Shown here one piece after another: positions 48,901 through 62,048 of a DNA stretch of 64,000 nt. Under the pieces are notes generated by a model. The model did no database searches, was not told where the DNA came from, and saw only the letters and a program-made list of their open reading frames with translations. Numbering within the stretch: position 1 is the first letter of the stretch; each line of letters starts with the position of its first letter. A program made the translations under genes and the position numbers. Source of the stretch: Gyrodactylus bullatarudis. Lineage: Eukaryota; Platyhelminthes; Monogenea; Gyrodactylidea; Gyrodactylidae. The stretch is taken from contig SSNU01000077.1 in NCBI GenBank assembly GCA_012064415.1, positions 262,849-326,848 of the forward strand. Reading direction: 5' to 3'.

Positions 48901-51900
48901 AACTTGAAATTTTATCGCATTGTAAGGGAAAACAGAAAAATCTTTTAGAGATTAGATAACGAAATAAATTTATTCCTATCTCACCCAGGGGAGAGACTCT
49001 ATATTTCTTTTGTTTTGTCATCGATGAAAGTAGCCATACAAAGCGTAGATATTGAATATTGAGCAAGAGCATATTTAAGTTTAGAAGGGTTTGAAGTCTC
49101 TTTTCTCGAATGTTTTTGCTTGGTCCGTATTTAGATCAGAAAGAACAACAACCCTTGTTGTTTTTTAGACAGGCACAACACTACAACTCTGGAACTGTGT
49201 TAATTAATTCAGATTCTATCACTTATATCTCAGAAGAGTGATACATTTTCTTGTAACATTTACAAACACAAAGGGGAGTAATTTGATACGCTTTAGTGTT
49301 TTGAAATTAAAAAATAACCATGTTTGCTACTTCCAAGTAACAGTGGATGAGAGCCATAATTTCCAAGAAAATCATTCCTCTTCTCTGAAATAGAATCTCT
49401 ACTTTTTTATCATGGATAAAACAGGCTTTAATTTTAAATAAACAATTCTTTCAACAAGCCCTGCTTCCTAGTGTACTTCATTAAGAAATGTAAATTTGAT
49501 CAAGGTAAAAAAAGGACAGCTCTCAAGCCTCGTGACTCATGAAAAAATAATTAAAATTGTTCACCAGGTTGTATTGTCAGATTGCATCAAAAGAGAAAGA
49601 GATATGAAAAAAAATTTACATTCTAATGAAGTTTTCTTCTATCCGGCATATGTTGAAGATAAATTTTATGCTAACAACTTATCCACGGATTGTTACTACG
49701 AAGAAGAAATTATGACACGATGAAATTATGCATAAAAATCCCCTAATACAGTAGTAATTCACAGTTGTCACTTTATTTTACGCGGAACGGGCCCTTTTTT
49801 TCATTTTCAGAAATAGAAAAAAAACTTGAATGCAAATCCACTCTTGTTTCCATTAGAAATAGAGCTTGATGCTTCAGAAATGCAAAAGAAAATTTACGTA
49901 GTTTTTTCATTTTATGGGAAATATTGCCGAAATTCTTCAAGTTTGTTTAATTCTGAATTTAATGAGAAATTCATTAAGAGGATTGGTAGTTTTTTCAAAC
50001 ACGTCCGAAAATCTACTTAAATGCACTAAAATATATATTAAAGCCAAATGTAAATTTCTCAAAGCATCATCAGTAACAATACTTAAAAATTGATATAACT
50101 TAAGAATTAATTAAAATAATATTTTAAAAATTATGAAAGAAATAGTAAAATTTAAAGGAAATGAAAACGAATCCCTTGTGGTGAGTTTTCATGTCATCGA
50201 TAATAAAAAGACCAAAACCTTTCAAAGTAAACTTAGAGAGAGATAAGAAGGGGCAACTGTTCTCTAATTTAACCAACTTGTGAGCTTTTTCTGTTACTAT
50301 TTATTGGAGAGTTTTGGTGTTTTTTCAGCTTACATTTTATCATCTTCTTTAACTTCTGGAAAATAAGATTTTAGATATCTTCCTCAGTACCTCTCATGGT
50401 GTGTAACCTTTAGGGTTAGACAAGATTTCAGTTTTTTTTATTTCCTCTCTTGGGCTAAAATCTCATTCTGTTTTTCTTCTTCCCGAATGAGAAATTGAGA
50501 ATGAGTCGTTTACTGGAACTTGAAGGGGACGGGGACGGCAATAGAAGGCATAGAAGGAGAAACGAATAATTGACAAGAAAATTAAATTTCATGATACTGG
50601 GAAAATGGAAAAGAGACTTCCACGATGACAACGAAGAAAGAAAGACTAAAACGTCAAAATTTGTAAAGATTTCTCGTCAGTTTGCTTCTCTCTATTTCGC
50701 CTCTATGATGTTGAAGGAGAAGGGAAATTCTACGAGCAAAAGACGTACACACACCCATTCACTTGACATTGGATTGCTTTTATATTCATATATAACGTCC
50801 TCGCTTTGTACGTATGACACATAGCAACAAGGAAAGCGACAAGAAATTGACCAAAGATACAATAGAAATTCTACTCAAATTAGAGGATTACAAACTAGCA
50901 GAGATTTCATTATTCCTTCTTCTTTTCTCCTAGTTTGGGCTGAAATGGGAAATTGAATGGTTCATTAACTCCTGGGATAGTTGAGTTGCGTTCAGGAGAA
51001 ATGACTCAAGCCAATGCCCACCCCTTGTATTTCTTTTTCTGTTATTAGCATAATGAGACCAAGTTTACGTCTTGTTACCATAGGACTCGGATAAATTGAA
51101 ATTCAAAATCATAAATAAATCTCTTCATGAAAAAGAGTTTCTTCATTTTTAAACTTTTGATTTCAAGGCGTGAGAGTTGTCAAATTTTATTCTCTAGGTA
51201 GATTTTAGAGAAGGCCTACCTAGTATCTTTTGAAAAATTTTACTGCTTGAAAGTTAATAAATTCAGATGATTCGAGTTCCGTTAAACCCTTTAAGGTCCA
51301 TGACCCATATGTGGGCCCAAATATTAAACCTGAAAATTTTTGTAGAAATAAAGATAGCTTATTTATCAATCTTCCCGAAAAAAGTTGGATCAAAAGTTAT
51401 CTTATTAGAATTGATTAAATTCACCTTATTTATTGAAAAAAACCTAGAATTACTCGTGCGGTCGCTTGCAAGTAGATAGGGAAAATGTATTAAAGTGTCG
51501 AAAATTTTTTTTAAAGGTTTTCAGATGATTTAAGGTTTTATTATTCATCTATAATTCATTCAGATTCCTAATATGTATTCATATTCAATGTTTGAACTCA
51601 TTAAATAGACTCGGGCCTAAAAGGGTTGAATATACGGTCTAAAGCTGCTGATGGAAAAATAACAAAAGTAGAAAAAATTAATTCGGCAAGAGTGGGCATT
51701 TTGATTTGGATTCCAAAACTCTTCAGTCATTGATGAAAAATTGAGAGCTTTTTGCTGTCTTCTCGATAAATGTTGACTTTTAAAATCAATAAAAACTGTC
51801 GAGCATTTCAAAAATCAATCACTCTTGAATAAAAAAGGAAGGACAGAAAAATCAAAAACTGGCCTCCTCTTTCAAATTTATCACAAACAGATTTTCAACT

Positions 51901-53523
51901 TTTTCTGCTCACTCATTGAGGAAAAAGATGAACAAAGATGATGGGAAATGTATCTTTTCTCTTGTTACTTTCTTCTTCTTCTTGTACTCTCTATATTTCT
52001 CTCTAGTCTTGCTCTGAAAAGAAATGGAAAACGACTAGATGGGGTTATGCAAATGAGCAGTTTTTGTTGGCCTATCCTTCTCATTGCTACTAATACTACT
52101 CTCATCTGTACGAATAAGTTGGCAAATTTCTCATTCCACTGAATGTGTCTATGTTTAAGTATACAATTCACTCTCCTATATTGTAGAACAATAGATAAAA
52201 ACGGAGAGTAGTAAAGACTTTGTGGTGTGATATCGAGTTTTTAGTATAAACATTGAGTTTTTGGTGTTAATTCATTCACAAGAGATTACAATGTATACAA
52301 CTATAGTAATAATACACTCCTGTTTTCAACACTTCTGTAGTAGTGTGGAAGGAGAATATTTAAATGAATTGAATAATCAACAAGTTGCAGAGTTTCACAG
52401 ACACCAGCTAGTACACACTGAGACAGATAGAGAGAGAGAGATAGGATGCAATCTGATGATGTAATCCATGCATATGTCATACTTTTTAATTTCAACTTGT
52501 AGTTAACTTTTCTTTTGTAGTTCAATTCTGAGAGTATTGATTTCTTCTTAGAAAGAAAACTTGATTTTTAAACAGAGATATTGGAGGGATACTATGGGAA
52601 AAGATTCGAAATACAGGTCATCATACCGAGTGAAATTTAAAACAATCAGGAAATGAAACCAATATAGCTGTATCTATTACATTGTAAATATTTGAGGGAG
52701 AAATATTGATCTAGGAATGATTCCTTGGAGAATTAAGTCGAGAATTTCTCATATACTCAAAATTAATGCAGGTATTCACAAATGAGTCAGGTAATGTCAC
52801 TTGAGCACCCCCAATCTAGGACAGATTTTTAATATTTTTCCCCATACTATCGAAATGAGCAATGTATTTTCCTAACAAAATAATACTTTAGGTATGGTTT
52901 CAAAATCGTCGGAGTAAAGAACGCCGAATGAAACAGATTAATCTCCAAGGTTCACGCCGGCAATTCTACCGGAGTCCAAGGCGAATTCGAAACTTTCGTC
53001 CAACCACGAATCTTCTGAGTGAAGACTTTGTCATGGATCAACAAACTCAGAATAGTGGACCAAATCAGAATCAAACAAAAAATCCTGTCATGGTTCCGAA
53101 TCAAAGTTTTAACAACAGATTCTTCCCAGATTCTCAGTCACAACAGCAGCCACAAGAACAGGTAAGTCATAATCTCTTTTATTTTTATTGCGCTTAGTTA
53201 GTGATTCAATCTATTTCAGGAATACTTTACCAATAACAGAAAAATCCAATCTCCCCCTCTATCAACATTGATGGGTAAAATCCCGAATGAACCTCCTAAT
53301 TTATTTGTACCAATGAGATCAGAAATGTTCCCGAATGGACCTGAATATTTCCCGCCTTCGTCAAATTTACCCAAGGGTCTCCCCCAATTTGAACAGAACT
53401 CGTACTCTTCTGTTCTGCATCAGTCTATTGTAAGTTGCCTCTCACAGATTATTATTTTCTCGATTGTAATTAATTTTGAGTTGACTCTTAACCAAGGGAC
53501 CTTTCCTCACCTTTTGGAGTTAA
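42955..53523 (+). CDS. Lim1: LIM-homeodomain transcription factor Lim1 (Lhx1/Lhx5)
   Basis: Exons 42955-43286, 44131-44600, 47577-47900, 47962-48251, 52892-53161, 53220-53429 and a tentative last exon 53497-53523 give about 640 residues. LIM1 is regular (C-T-G-C ... [11 protein letters not shown] ... C-P-D-D). LIM2 (C-A-N-C ... [11 protein letters not shown] ... C-R-Q-H) has an unusually long loop. A linker with a very acidic run ([15 protein letters not shown]) comes before the homeodomain [36 protein letters not shown]. The following [10 protein letters not shown] is typical of Lhx1/5. The 4.6-kb intron splits the homeodomain just before V-W-F-Q-N-R-R. The protein patterns neural and limb tissue in animals. 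The end after 53429 is uncertain: the tentative exon adds only eight residues. Confidence 0.93.
43412..43585. repeat. piggyBac-like MITE with TTAA at both ends
   Basis: The 174-bp segment starts TTAACTATTTCGGTGCCGAG and ends GCACTGAAAGGGTTTAA, so it is flanked by TTAA on both sides (43412-43415 and 43582-43585), the piggyBac target. The ends are imperfect inverted repeats. It has no coding capacity and lies in the first intron of Lim1. Confidence 0.75.
45863..46165 (+). repeat. TTAA-flanked repeat (TTGTTCCAC family), copy 2
   Basis: Begins TTAACCCTTGATGTCCCATT, followed by a palindrome TTCCACCAGTGGAA; GATAGCTTCTGACTGATGCT and GTAGCTGTAGATTTCAG follow. It matches copy 1 (32601-32980) and, reversed, copy 3 (48405-48632). 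It lies in the second intron of Lim1. Confidence 0.7.
48405..48632 (-). repeat. TTAA-flanked repeat (TTGTTCCAC family), copy 3, reversed
   Basis: In reverse complement it reads GTCTCATTGTTCCACCAGTG, then AACACTTTCTTGAGGGATAA and AAGAAGGGTGATTTCTTG, matching copy 2 over roughly 230 bp. It sits in the 4.6-kb homeodomain intron of Lim1. Confidence 0.7.
51282..51629. repeat. piggyBac-like MITE (GGTCC family), copy 2
   Basis: TTAAACCCTTTAAGGTCC at the left and GGGCCTAAAAGGGTTGAA at the right form imperfect inverted ends, with TTAA on the left and TTGA on the right. The core matches 7931-8291 in the opposite orientation. It is in the homeodomain intron of Lim1. Confidence 0.75.
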
Positions 53524-56500
53524 AAATGCCAAAGAAACACCTGGAAGTTTAGCCTTAATCATTCCCCCACCCCAATATCCTCCCTCCATATGTAGTGAGG
53601 GCCGATATATTTTTGGGCGAAGAAATCTGTCAAATCTCTTTTGAGGGGACTTTGTTCACTAATTTAATAGAAAAAGTGAGCAATGGTTGGCTGGTTTTTT
53701 TATTCTCATGCCACAAGAAAGAGGGAAAGAAATCCCAAGAAGTAGAAGATAGTTTTATTTATTACATTAAATAACAAAGTCTCAGAGGACCATAAATGAG
53801 ATTGATATCCTCGTTTGGTGTATGTACGTGGGGATAGGATTTCTTCCATCTCTCCTCTACACGGTTGAGTAATCAATGAAATTATTATCCCTTGAAATTT
53901 TTCTATCGAGAGAATAGAAACCTTTTTCTCTAATACACAGTGTATATTGTATAGTCCACCGATTCAACATTCAATTTTCCCCCTTTTTTGGTAAATGATT
54001 ATGAAATTACTCGGATATCAATTTATTTATTCTGTTTATAGAATTTTGTTATTTATTCAGGGAAAGCATTCATGAATGAAGTTGCAAAGGAATTCGCCTC
54101 AAATCTATAGAGTTACTCACACGAATAGAAAGTACACTTGTTCAACTTCCACCCACACAAATGAAAACAATAGAAAGATATACATATATGCCTTTGAGGA
54201 TAAACATTTATCAGCCGAATTGTGTGCATCATGTTTTGCCACATTTCACTCTTTCTCTCAGAGCGATTCCTTCTTTTTAATTTTGAGAAAGAAACAGCCG
54301 AGCATCCCTTGAGCAATTTTTATTTTTCTCTCTAAAAGGAAAAAATATGGCCTGCTGAGCAAGGAATCCCCGAAGAATTCAGAATATGCCTGGAAATATC
54401 ACACAAGTTTACGATTTTACGATGGCCTTTTTCTCATCTTTTATCTTGCTTTTGACCAACCTCAAATCACGACTTCTAGACCTGAATGAATCCTAGTAGA
54501 GTTCCTTAGAAACTGAATCTAACAGCATTGAGAGATCAACTGTTATTGTAACTTTCAGCACCGAAACGTCTGGAAGAGGCTTTGGAAAAAGGGTTAGCAT
54601 TATTTCAATTACCTTGTTTTATCGTACTGGTTATGTGGGTATTTAAAGTTAATACTACTTATGAGTAATCAGGATATGATTTATCTGCAAGTGTTGGACA
54701 AGAGCGCATGTTATCAAGTAGAATCCAATCATGAAAAAACACAATTTCCCTTGTTCCTTACGAAATAGTTTTGTAGATTAACTACAAATCATGGTATTAC
54801 TCTCTGAATCGGAAAATGTTCCTGCTGTGAAATCGTAGAAATAAAATAATTTTCAGGGCGTAGATATAAAAACATATTTTCTTGTGGACACGGTATATCC
54901 TTGTAATACACACTTGGACATATTAAAAGATTCCCCATGGTTTCTCCCTTAAATAACATGTCTAATATCCCCAATTCAAGTTGGAATATCAAATTTTAAA
55001 ATTCGGATCCTTTACAACCTCTCTTCTTCAAAATACTGGCAAAAATAAATAATCAACTAAACATTTGAACATTTTATCTCTGGTTGATATAAGAGTCGGA
55101 AGAAGAAATGCAGTGCTCTTACCTCGAGTTCTCAGTCCTAATTTCAACGTGGAAAAGCAAATTCTACATCAAATAAAATACATAAATGTTTGTGTTACAT
55201 TTAAAACATTCAGGACAGAGTTAAATAATGCCATTTTTCAGCGTTTGCTTGTCAGAAATTTATCAAAACTTTCAGCCCCAAAGTCATCATAAGAATAATC
55301 CCCTGTTATATTTTGACAAATTCATCTTCCCCTATGTAAACCTTGACAAAATCAACACAAAAAAACTACAGATATTCTCTTGAAAGGTTACGCCAACGAA
55401 ACATTCCTGCGTATTGCGTTTTCTGTTCTATTTTGATGAAACTATGGTAAATGAGAAATTTTATATTCAACAGCTGACCGTTATTTGTCTTCTAGAAGTG
55501 TGATGATGATGAAACCACTCCCTTTACTGTCTTCAAAAATACCCCATATTGAGAGAGAAAGAGAGAGTGTATATTGTTGTATGTATTCAAATACAAATTC
55601 AAACTTTTCAAAGGAGTGGGGTAGATTTGTGTGTGTGAGGAATTCTCAACTTTACCTTAGTAAGAATGGTAGTACTCTCTAGTATTAATATTACTAGTCA
55701 AGCATACGAAGAGAAAAGAGAAAGAGTTACTGGGGCATATCAAATCTGCCCAGTTTTACCTGACAAATTACATTTGAATTTCTTGTCCCTAGTATGCATT
55801 CTATTCTCTTTCTCTGTTGTACAGAGAGAATAATTTCCATTCATCATGGTAAAAGTTTCTGTGGCATGTATAAAACAAATCCCCATTTCCTTCCAGGAGA
55901 GAAAAGTTAGGGAGGATGGGCTAACCAATTTCTTCCCGCCGTCTTTAGTTACTACGATTAAATAGTGTTGAAAATTATTTATATTTATGATGCATTTGCC
56001 TTTTTTCCCAATGAACCAAGTTTAATATAGTCATTTGTAACCTTGTAGAAATATGATTAATTGTGCCTGGACAATAAAATGTTCATGGAAGTGGGAGTGT
56101 GATTATGGTCAAATACACTGGGTGTATGAGTGTCAGCTGTTCTTTTGACCGGAACACTCTTAAATTTAGTCACTATAGATTTGGGAATTTAAAGCCTCCA
56201 CAAAAAGAGTCTCAATATTTTAGTTATTTTTTAAGATCATCGAATATGGTAGATATTAGCACTTTGATTTCATAGGTCATTTCCCTAATAGTCTTTATCT
56301 TGCGCCGTCTGATCATCCCCAATTCAAATCTCTAGAACCTTTTCTTAAGGTCAAAAATTCCAAATCATAAGATGTGGTAGAAAATGGATTTAATCCCCTT
56401 TCTCAACTCTAAATTTGAAGAATTCTTTGCTTATGGAATTAGAAAACTACAAATTCTTTAGGAGACATGTCTTTATTCATCAGGAAACTATTTTCACTGA

Positions 56501-59500
56501 TATCCAATTGATCTTCCTCAAGTTTTTTTCAATAAAATCAGTTTTTGTGATCAGTCCCATTACTTATCGCACAACCTAATAAATTAGGATGAAGAAAATG
56601 AGATGTCTATCAAAATCTAAGTGATAGACTTGAACGAAATTTTCCAAAATTTCAAAAAATCGCCTATTGGCATGATAAATTAATCCCACCGAATTTTGCA
56701 TCAAAATATCTCTTTTATGCTTCTGTAATAAGAATCGAGATTAATTTTATCATCGATAGATGATTTTACAAAATAAATAATACCTTGAAATTTTTTGAAG
56801 ATCTATAAAATCAGGAAAATAATATTTTAGACTTTAGGTACCATTTTAATACCTTATCTGCAAAATAATAAATTTCAAGACCTTTGGCCAATATAAAAAG
56901 ATTTAAGGTTTTCAGAACAGGAATGGCTGGTTAAAATAAGAAACTTGGGGAAACTTGACTTCATCTCCAAACTTTTTCTTAAATCCATAGAGAATATCCT
57001 TACTTGTTGAATTTTGTAAATCATTCATAAAATAAGAGTATTTTCAAATGTTTCTTGTAAATCATGATAAAATTATTAATTTTTTAGGTTCCAGATTATC
57101 AGAATAACCCTTAGACAGACAGATTAAAACAAGAAGAAATACAGAGATAATATCCTTAATGAACCTGTGATCAATCATTGAAAATTCTCTCAAACAAAAA
57201 ACCAAATGAATGCAAAATCCTATGAGCAAAGAAATTAAAAGTAAAATAGACTGCCATATTTGTAAATACACATACATGCAATGCTGAAGAGATAATGTCG
57301 ATGTAATTTGGGTCCCAGACAAACATCAAAAACCCCTTTGAATAGTGTGTAAAAATTGAATAAAATCATGTTAATATTCATCTCTTTTGTTCTGGTCATG
57401 ATGAATTTTTTTCAATCTCAAAAACTTCAAAAGACTGTAACAAATCTGAATACAATCGCCCCCCCCCCATTCAGGCCAATATGTGCGTAGAGATTTTTTG
57501 AAAAGAAAATTTAGTTTTCATTGATACAGTTAAAATGCATTGAGTGTCATTGAGTTTGATTGAGAATAAAAGGATAATGCAGTCCATATGGGAGGAGGAA
57601 TCGACTCAGAAGAGAAACATAAAGTTCAATTTGCTATTTTTTAAAAAAATATAAATTGTCCATGTGTCTCTCCATTATAATTAGGAAGAATGAAATGGAA
57701 TTATTTTCGAATACTTTTCAAACTTTAATGTAACATTTCGAGGCCATATACGAGTGAGGAGGTGAAAAAACTCCAAGTAAAAAAACAAAGAGAGCGTTGA
57801 AAAATCAAAATTTTTGATATGCTAAAAGTAATCGGGTGAACTGCATTTAAGACTAGCATTTGAATTTGAAGAAGAAGAAACTGTATTAGATTTCTACAGT
57901 ATTTTTGAATTCAATAGCGTTAAATTCAATTCATTCGAACTTTGAGCTGGAATTTCTTATTGATTTAAAATAGATTTATTCAAGAAAATCAACCATTTAA
58001 TTTTTGTAAAACCCGCTGTTGTTTCAGCATCTTAATTCATCGAAAATTCACCAATTTCCAAGCAGTAAAAATGATCAAGAAATTCGACTTCCACTCGATT
58101 CTTGGACCACATTCAGGAATTTGATTCTCTTGTTAAATCCTAAAAAATTAGCTCAAAGTTCGAAAATGGGAATTTAGGACAAACTTGGAATTCTGATTAT
58201 TATTATTATCGGCATCTGTGAGTTATTAAATAATGGTAACCCGAATTTTAGTACTTAGATCATAAGATTGCTATCATGAAACTCATACAGGATTGTGTAG
58301 TAAAAATTCATTGAAAAATTTAGCATTTCAAGCCTAGTCTTTTCTTCAACATTGGAAAAACGATCCAGCAGAATAAATTCTCTTCATACCTGAGAGTTAG
58401 TTAGAAGAGTGTGCTGGGATGTATGATTTCTTGGCGAGGACACTCCTCTCGCTAATATACACATCTATCTATATATAGCAGAAATAAACCAGGGAAATTG
58501 AGAAAAGCATTGTACTGAAAAGGAATGAAGAGAAGAAGATTAAGGGATTTATTTGAGATTATATACAATGCATACATAAATATATATCCCTCTTGTTATC
58601 TCTCCTTTCGCATTTCCCCTTAGTGTTATCGTGTTCTGCTGTAAGAAGTGTTCTTCTCCGTTAGAAACAAAGGAAAATAAACATTTGCTTTATGAGCACG
58701 AGAGAGAGAGATAGAAATGGAAATTATATAAACTCTCTTCTCAGGATGTTCCATCATCTCCATGAAGATCCGTAAAATCTGTTTATCTGTAATGTGGAAA
58801 AACTCATGGATAATGAGAATACGGGGTGGAGATTAGGCAATCTCTCTGACTAGCATGGAAAAAAGAATGTATATCGGATTAGCTAGTGAGAATACTCAGT
58901 GCTAACCATAAAAAAGTGTGATTGAACCTTTTCCTCAAATGACGAGAGTAAATCTATCAGTTCACTGCCCTATTAGAAACACTCTGGATTTAGGATCGAG
59001 TTCAGAATATCCATAAACAATATTTTTCCATTTACATTTAAATTTGAAAATTGTTGTTGATTTCACAAAATGTGAAAGGATTCAAACGTTATTTGTCAGG
59101 ATCATCACTTTATTATCGTGTGAAAGTCTACTTTGTCTACTATTTTTCGACCATTTTTACTGCCTGAAAATGAGTAAATTAGGGTGATCTGAGATCAGTC
59201 CAAGTTGACGGTTCTAACGGTTTAAAAAACTGGAAAATGTATCCAAATAAATTCGCAAATTCATCGAGAAATGCAGTAGGAGTTGGTTAACTATAATTAT
59301 TAAACAATTCTAATACTTATCCTTAACAACAGTAACTGTATAATAAAAACTGTCATCTATATGTAGCTTGGTTATCTCATGAATAATAAACATAATGTAT
59401 AATATCAGAGTTGAGGAAAAAACACTCTGATATCAACTCGTCTACCGTCATTGCTGTAATTAGAAATAATCCTTCTTGCACATTGCCAGAGCATAGTTAC

Positions 59501-59692
59501 TTTGGTGAAAACTGTCGTCATCTTGGTGGACAAGTTAATTGGAAAAATATATCTACATTTAACATGTCATAAACTATACACCAGGTGAATGAATAATTGA
59601 GGTGTTTTATTCTGAATGTGTGATGAAGATATCTTTCCTTCATTACTGTTTGAAAAAAAGGAACTTGAAAATATTTTACTTTTATTATCTGA
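53524..59692. other. gene desert downstream of Lim1
   Basis: No coding exon is supported. It contains a dispersed-repeat phrase at 54557-54576, a run of ten C at 57459-57468, a mariner relic near 56274-56579 and general AT-rich sequence. The 3' untranslated region of Lim1 should occupy the first part, but no good AATAAA is seen close to the stop. Confidence 0.5.
56274..56579 (+). repeat. mariner 3'-half relic
   Basis: CTTGCGCCGTCTGATCA corresponds to the L-A-P-S-D-Y/H part of the transposase, AGGAAACTATTTTCA to its last codons, and GTCCCATTACTTATCGCACA ends in AACCTAA at 56579, the right terminal repeat of the family, followed by TA. The frame is lost. Confidence 0.7.
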
Positions 59693-60219
59693 AATTATTT
59701 CGTTCAAGGTTCGACTTATTTGGTTGTTGAATGTTACAGCTTACCGATGGATCCCACCATGACTGGTAGAGATGTAAAAAATTTCTCAACCTATCTTTAT
59801 ATAAGATCAAGTATCAAAATGCTTGTCTGTAATAATATTCGAGGTTGAAGATCAGACTTTTGTAAAAATGCCGCTAGATTTTCAATGATTTTTTACTACG
59901 TTTTCACTGAAATTTCGAATATCTTTTTTGCTAATAAGGCTTTAAGGGTTTTTTTCAATGAAAATAGTAATAGAATCATGTTAGGATCATTTCTGTTAAA
60001 TTTTGTTATTCCACTATGCCTACAAGAGAATTTAGGGAAGATGGGCAATGCATGACTATGCATGGGATTGCAAACGAATTTTCAGTTATTTTAGATTATA
60101 TGTGGAGATTTCACGGAAAACTTTGATTTAAAAGATGGTCAAAATTCGTTACATCTCTAATGACTAGTACGAAAGAAACTCTCAGAAACTACCTCAACAC
60201 ACCTAGAACGAAATAATTG
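59693..60219. repeat. MITE (second copy of the 1523-1776 family), split by an insertion
   Basis: Inverted ends AATTATTTCGTT (59693-59704) and AACGAAATAATT (60208-60219) match the family, as do the core phrases GTTACAGCTTAC, GGATCCCACC and TACGAAAGAAACT. The last two are separated by the insertion 59767-60159. Confidence 0.75.
59767..60159. mobile_element. hAT-like MITE nested in another MITE, 8-bp target duplication
   Basis: The 393-bp element starts TAGAGATGTAA and ends TTACATCTCTA, perfect 11-bp inverted ends of hAT character. It is flanked by ATGACTGG (59759-59766) and ATGACTAG (60160-60167), 8-bp copies with one difference, the hAT duplication length. The uninterrupted sequence at 1523-1776 shows the empty site (GACTGGTACGAAAG). 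It has no coding capacity; a deleted relative is at 6638-6905. Confidence 0.85.
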
Positions 60220-62048
60220 TAGATTATAATCTTTACAAGTATAGGTATGAGATTTTACTTTTAATCTGAAATTTGCTTGTCTCGAATCATAGAAATAAAA
60301 GAAATTTTTCTGACAAATCTTTCTCAAATATGAAATCATGGATAATAAAAGAAAAAATGAGCTGTCTCTGAGTAGAGAAACTGATTGAAGCTCAAACACA
60401 AATACTTAAAGGCCGATCAGAATAAAAGATTACTGGGCAGAGTAATTAAACAGGGCATGCAGTGACAAGTCATTCGATCGGCCACGAGTTGTAAGAAACA
60501 TGGTAAAATTTTAATTGAATATTCAAATAGTGTGTAAATTAGAGTGTAAGAGAGGTGAGCCAAGTAGTCAATTTGAGATCTGATATGCCTGATAACAAAT
60601 AGTCAGAGATTTTTAAATTTTTTTCAATCAACCATGAACAAGTATTTGAGTGAGGAACAAGACTGGAAATCTCTTGAATTGGCTCAATCTTTAATTCAGT
60701 TCCTCTAACGATAATTCTCGTATTAGGAATTTCTTTTATTGATTATCTGACATGAGTATGAGTAGGAACACCTATGGCAGACAAAGTGTAAGGTGGGACT
60801 AAATTTCACATCATCTCGTTTTTCATTTTTCAATTTTTCAACAACAAAACAAAACGAACTAGCAAAGAATAAAAGAAATTCATCATCAACAAGAGAGAAA
60901 ATGTTCTCAAATATTCTGCTCTTTTGCTTACTTGCTTGTGTGTGTGTGTGTGTGTACATAATACTTGGCCAGATGTAATGTTCATTGATGATTGAGGGAT
61001 CTTTTTGATTCTTCATGTTGTTGATGATGATGACATTTAATACTTCAGCTGTTGTTCTTGAAACGAGAGAGAGAGACAGGGAAGTAAGAAGAAGGAAATG
61101 TGACATGTGATGTACACTTATATATATAGAATACATCTCATAAATACATACTCAGAACAATGATTCTGCTACTATACTAAACTGCTCATGGTTCAAATGT
61201 TTCTAGAGATGCCCTTGGGGCAAAACAGTTGAGAGGATGAATATATATATTTTCCTTAACTCATTATCGAGAATGATGATGAAGATATCGTTTACATTGT
61301 GTTAGTGAAAAGTCATTAATTAAAACATTTAATTGACCGTGTTATCATCATTATTATTAGTGTTTATTGGTAGTTTTCTTTCTTCAAATGTCTACTTAAA
61401 AGTAAGAATAATAATCGAGAATAATTTCGAATTAGATTAATAAAAAAGAGTATTTACGCTTATTAGATTCTATTGTGGATATGTATGCCTGTTGCAGGTA
61501 AAAATTATTCAAGTGGAAACTCGTGTGAAATCTTGAGTGGCTCTCATACCGGAACAAATCTAAAAAAATTAGATTATCATTCTCAGATTCAATTAAGGGA
61601 ATTTTAATGCCTAAATTTATATTCTGACAACTCTTTTGTCAATGAACTTGTGAAGAAATTTGGTGAAAAATAATAAAATTTGTTTTTTGAATTTTCAAAA
61701 GTCGAGTTTAAACCATGAAAATTGTCACGAAATAATTATCGAAATTCGTCTTAAGAAAAAACTCTCAACTCCAAGTCCAATAAAGAAAGGCTACTCTAAA
61801 TTGGGGAAATAATTATAAAATTAAATTTCTCATCTCTGTATTAATAAGTTACTACAGTATTTTTTATTCCAAATCTTAAACAACAAGTTCATCTCAGGAA
61901 TAATACGATTATATTTTACTTTTACAATTATTTCTATATATTATTATATATTAGTACGACGTGATCATGTTAAGAAATTATTTTTTCACATAAAATGATA
62001 TCATTTCTACTATTGAGTAGAGTGTATATAACATTAAAAAAATATCTA
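60220..62048. other. intergenic region with a TG microsatellite
   Basis: Holds (TG)9 at 60937-60954 and a short GA tract near 61068. A TTTATT at 61863-61868 (AATAAA on the minus strand) is a plausible poly(A) signal for the tubulin gene. No gene is seen; the open frames on both strands near 60.8-61.1 kb overlap low-complexity sequence. Confidence 0.5.

Noticed and set aside
49496..49723. Coding exon in the homeodomain intron of Lim1
   Set aside because: No good splice sites in phase with the flanking exons, no homology that I recognise, and an internal exon here would split the homeodomain before V-W-F-Q-N-R-R.
53430..53552. Lim1 C-terminus by the frame running from 53430 to 53552
   Set aside because: That frame is open only from a start downstream of the donor gtaagt at 53430 and is out of phase with exon 6. 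The acceptor at 53496 with a short last exon fits the phase, though weakly.
57459..57468. Run of ten C as a possible regulatory or G-quadruplex site
   Set aside because: A single short homopolymer with no neighbouring G/C tracts; more likely low-complexity sequence.
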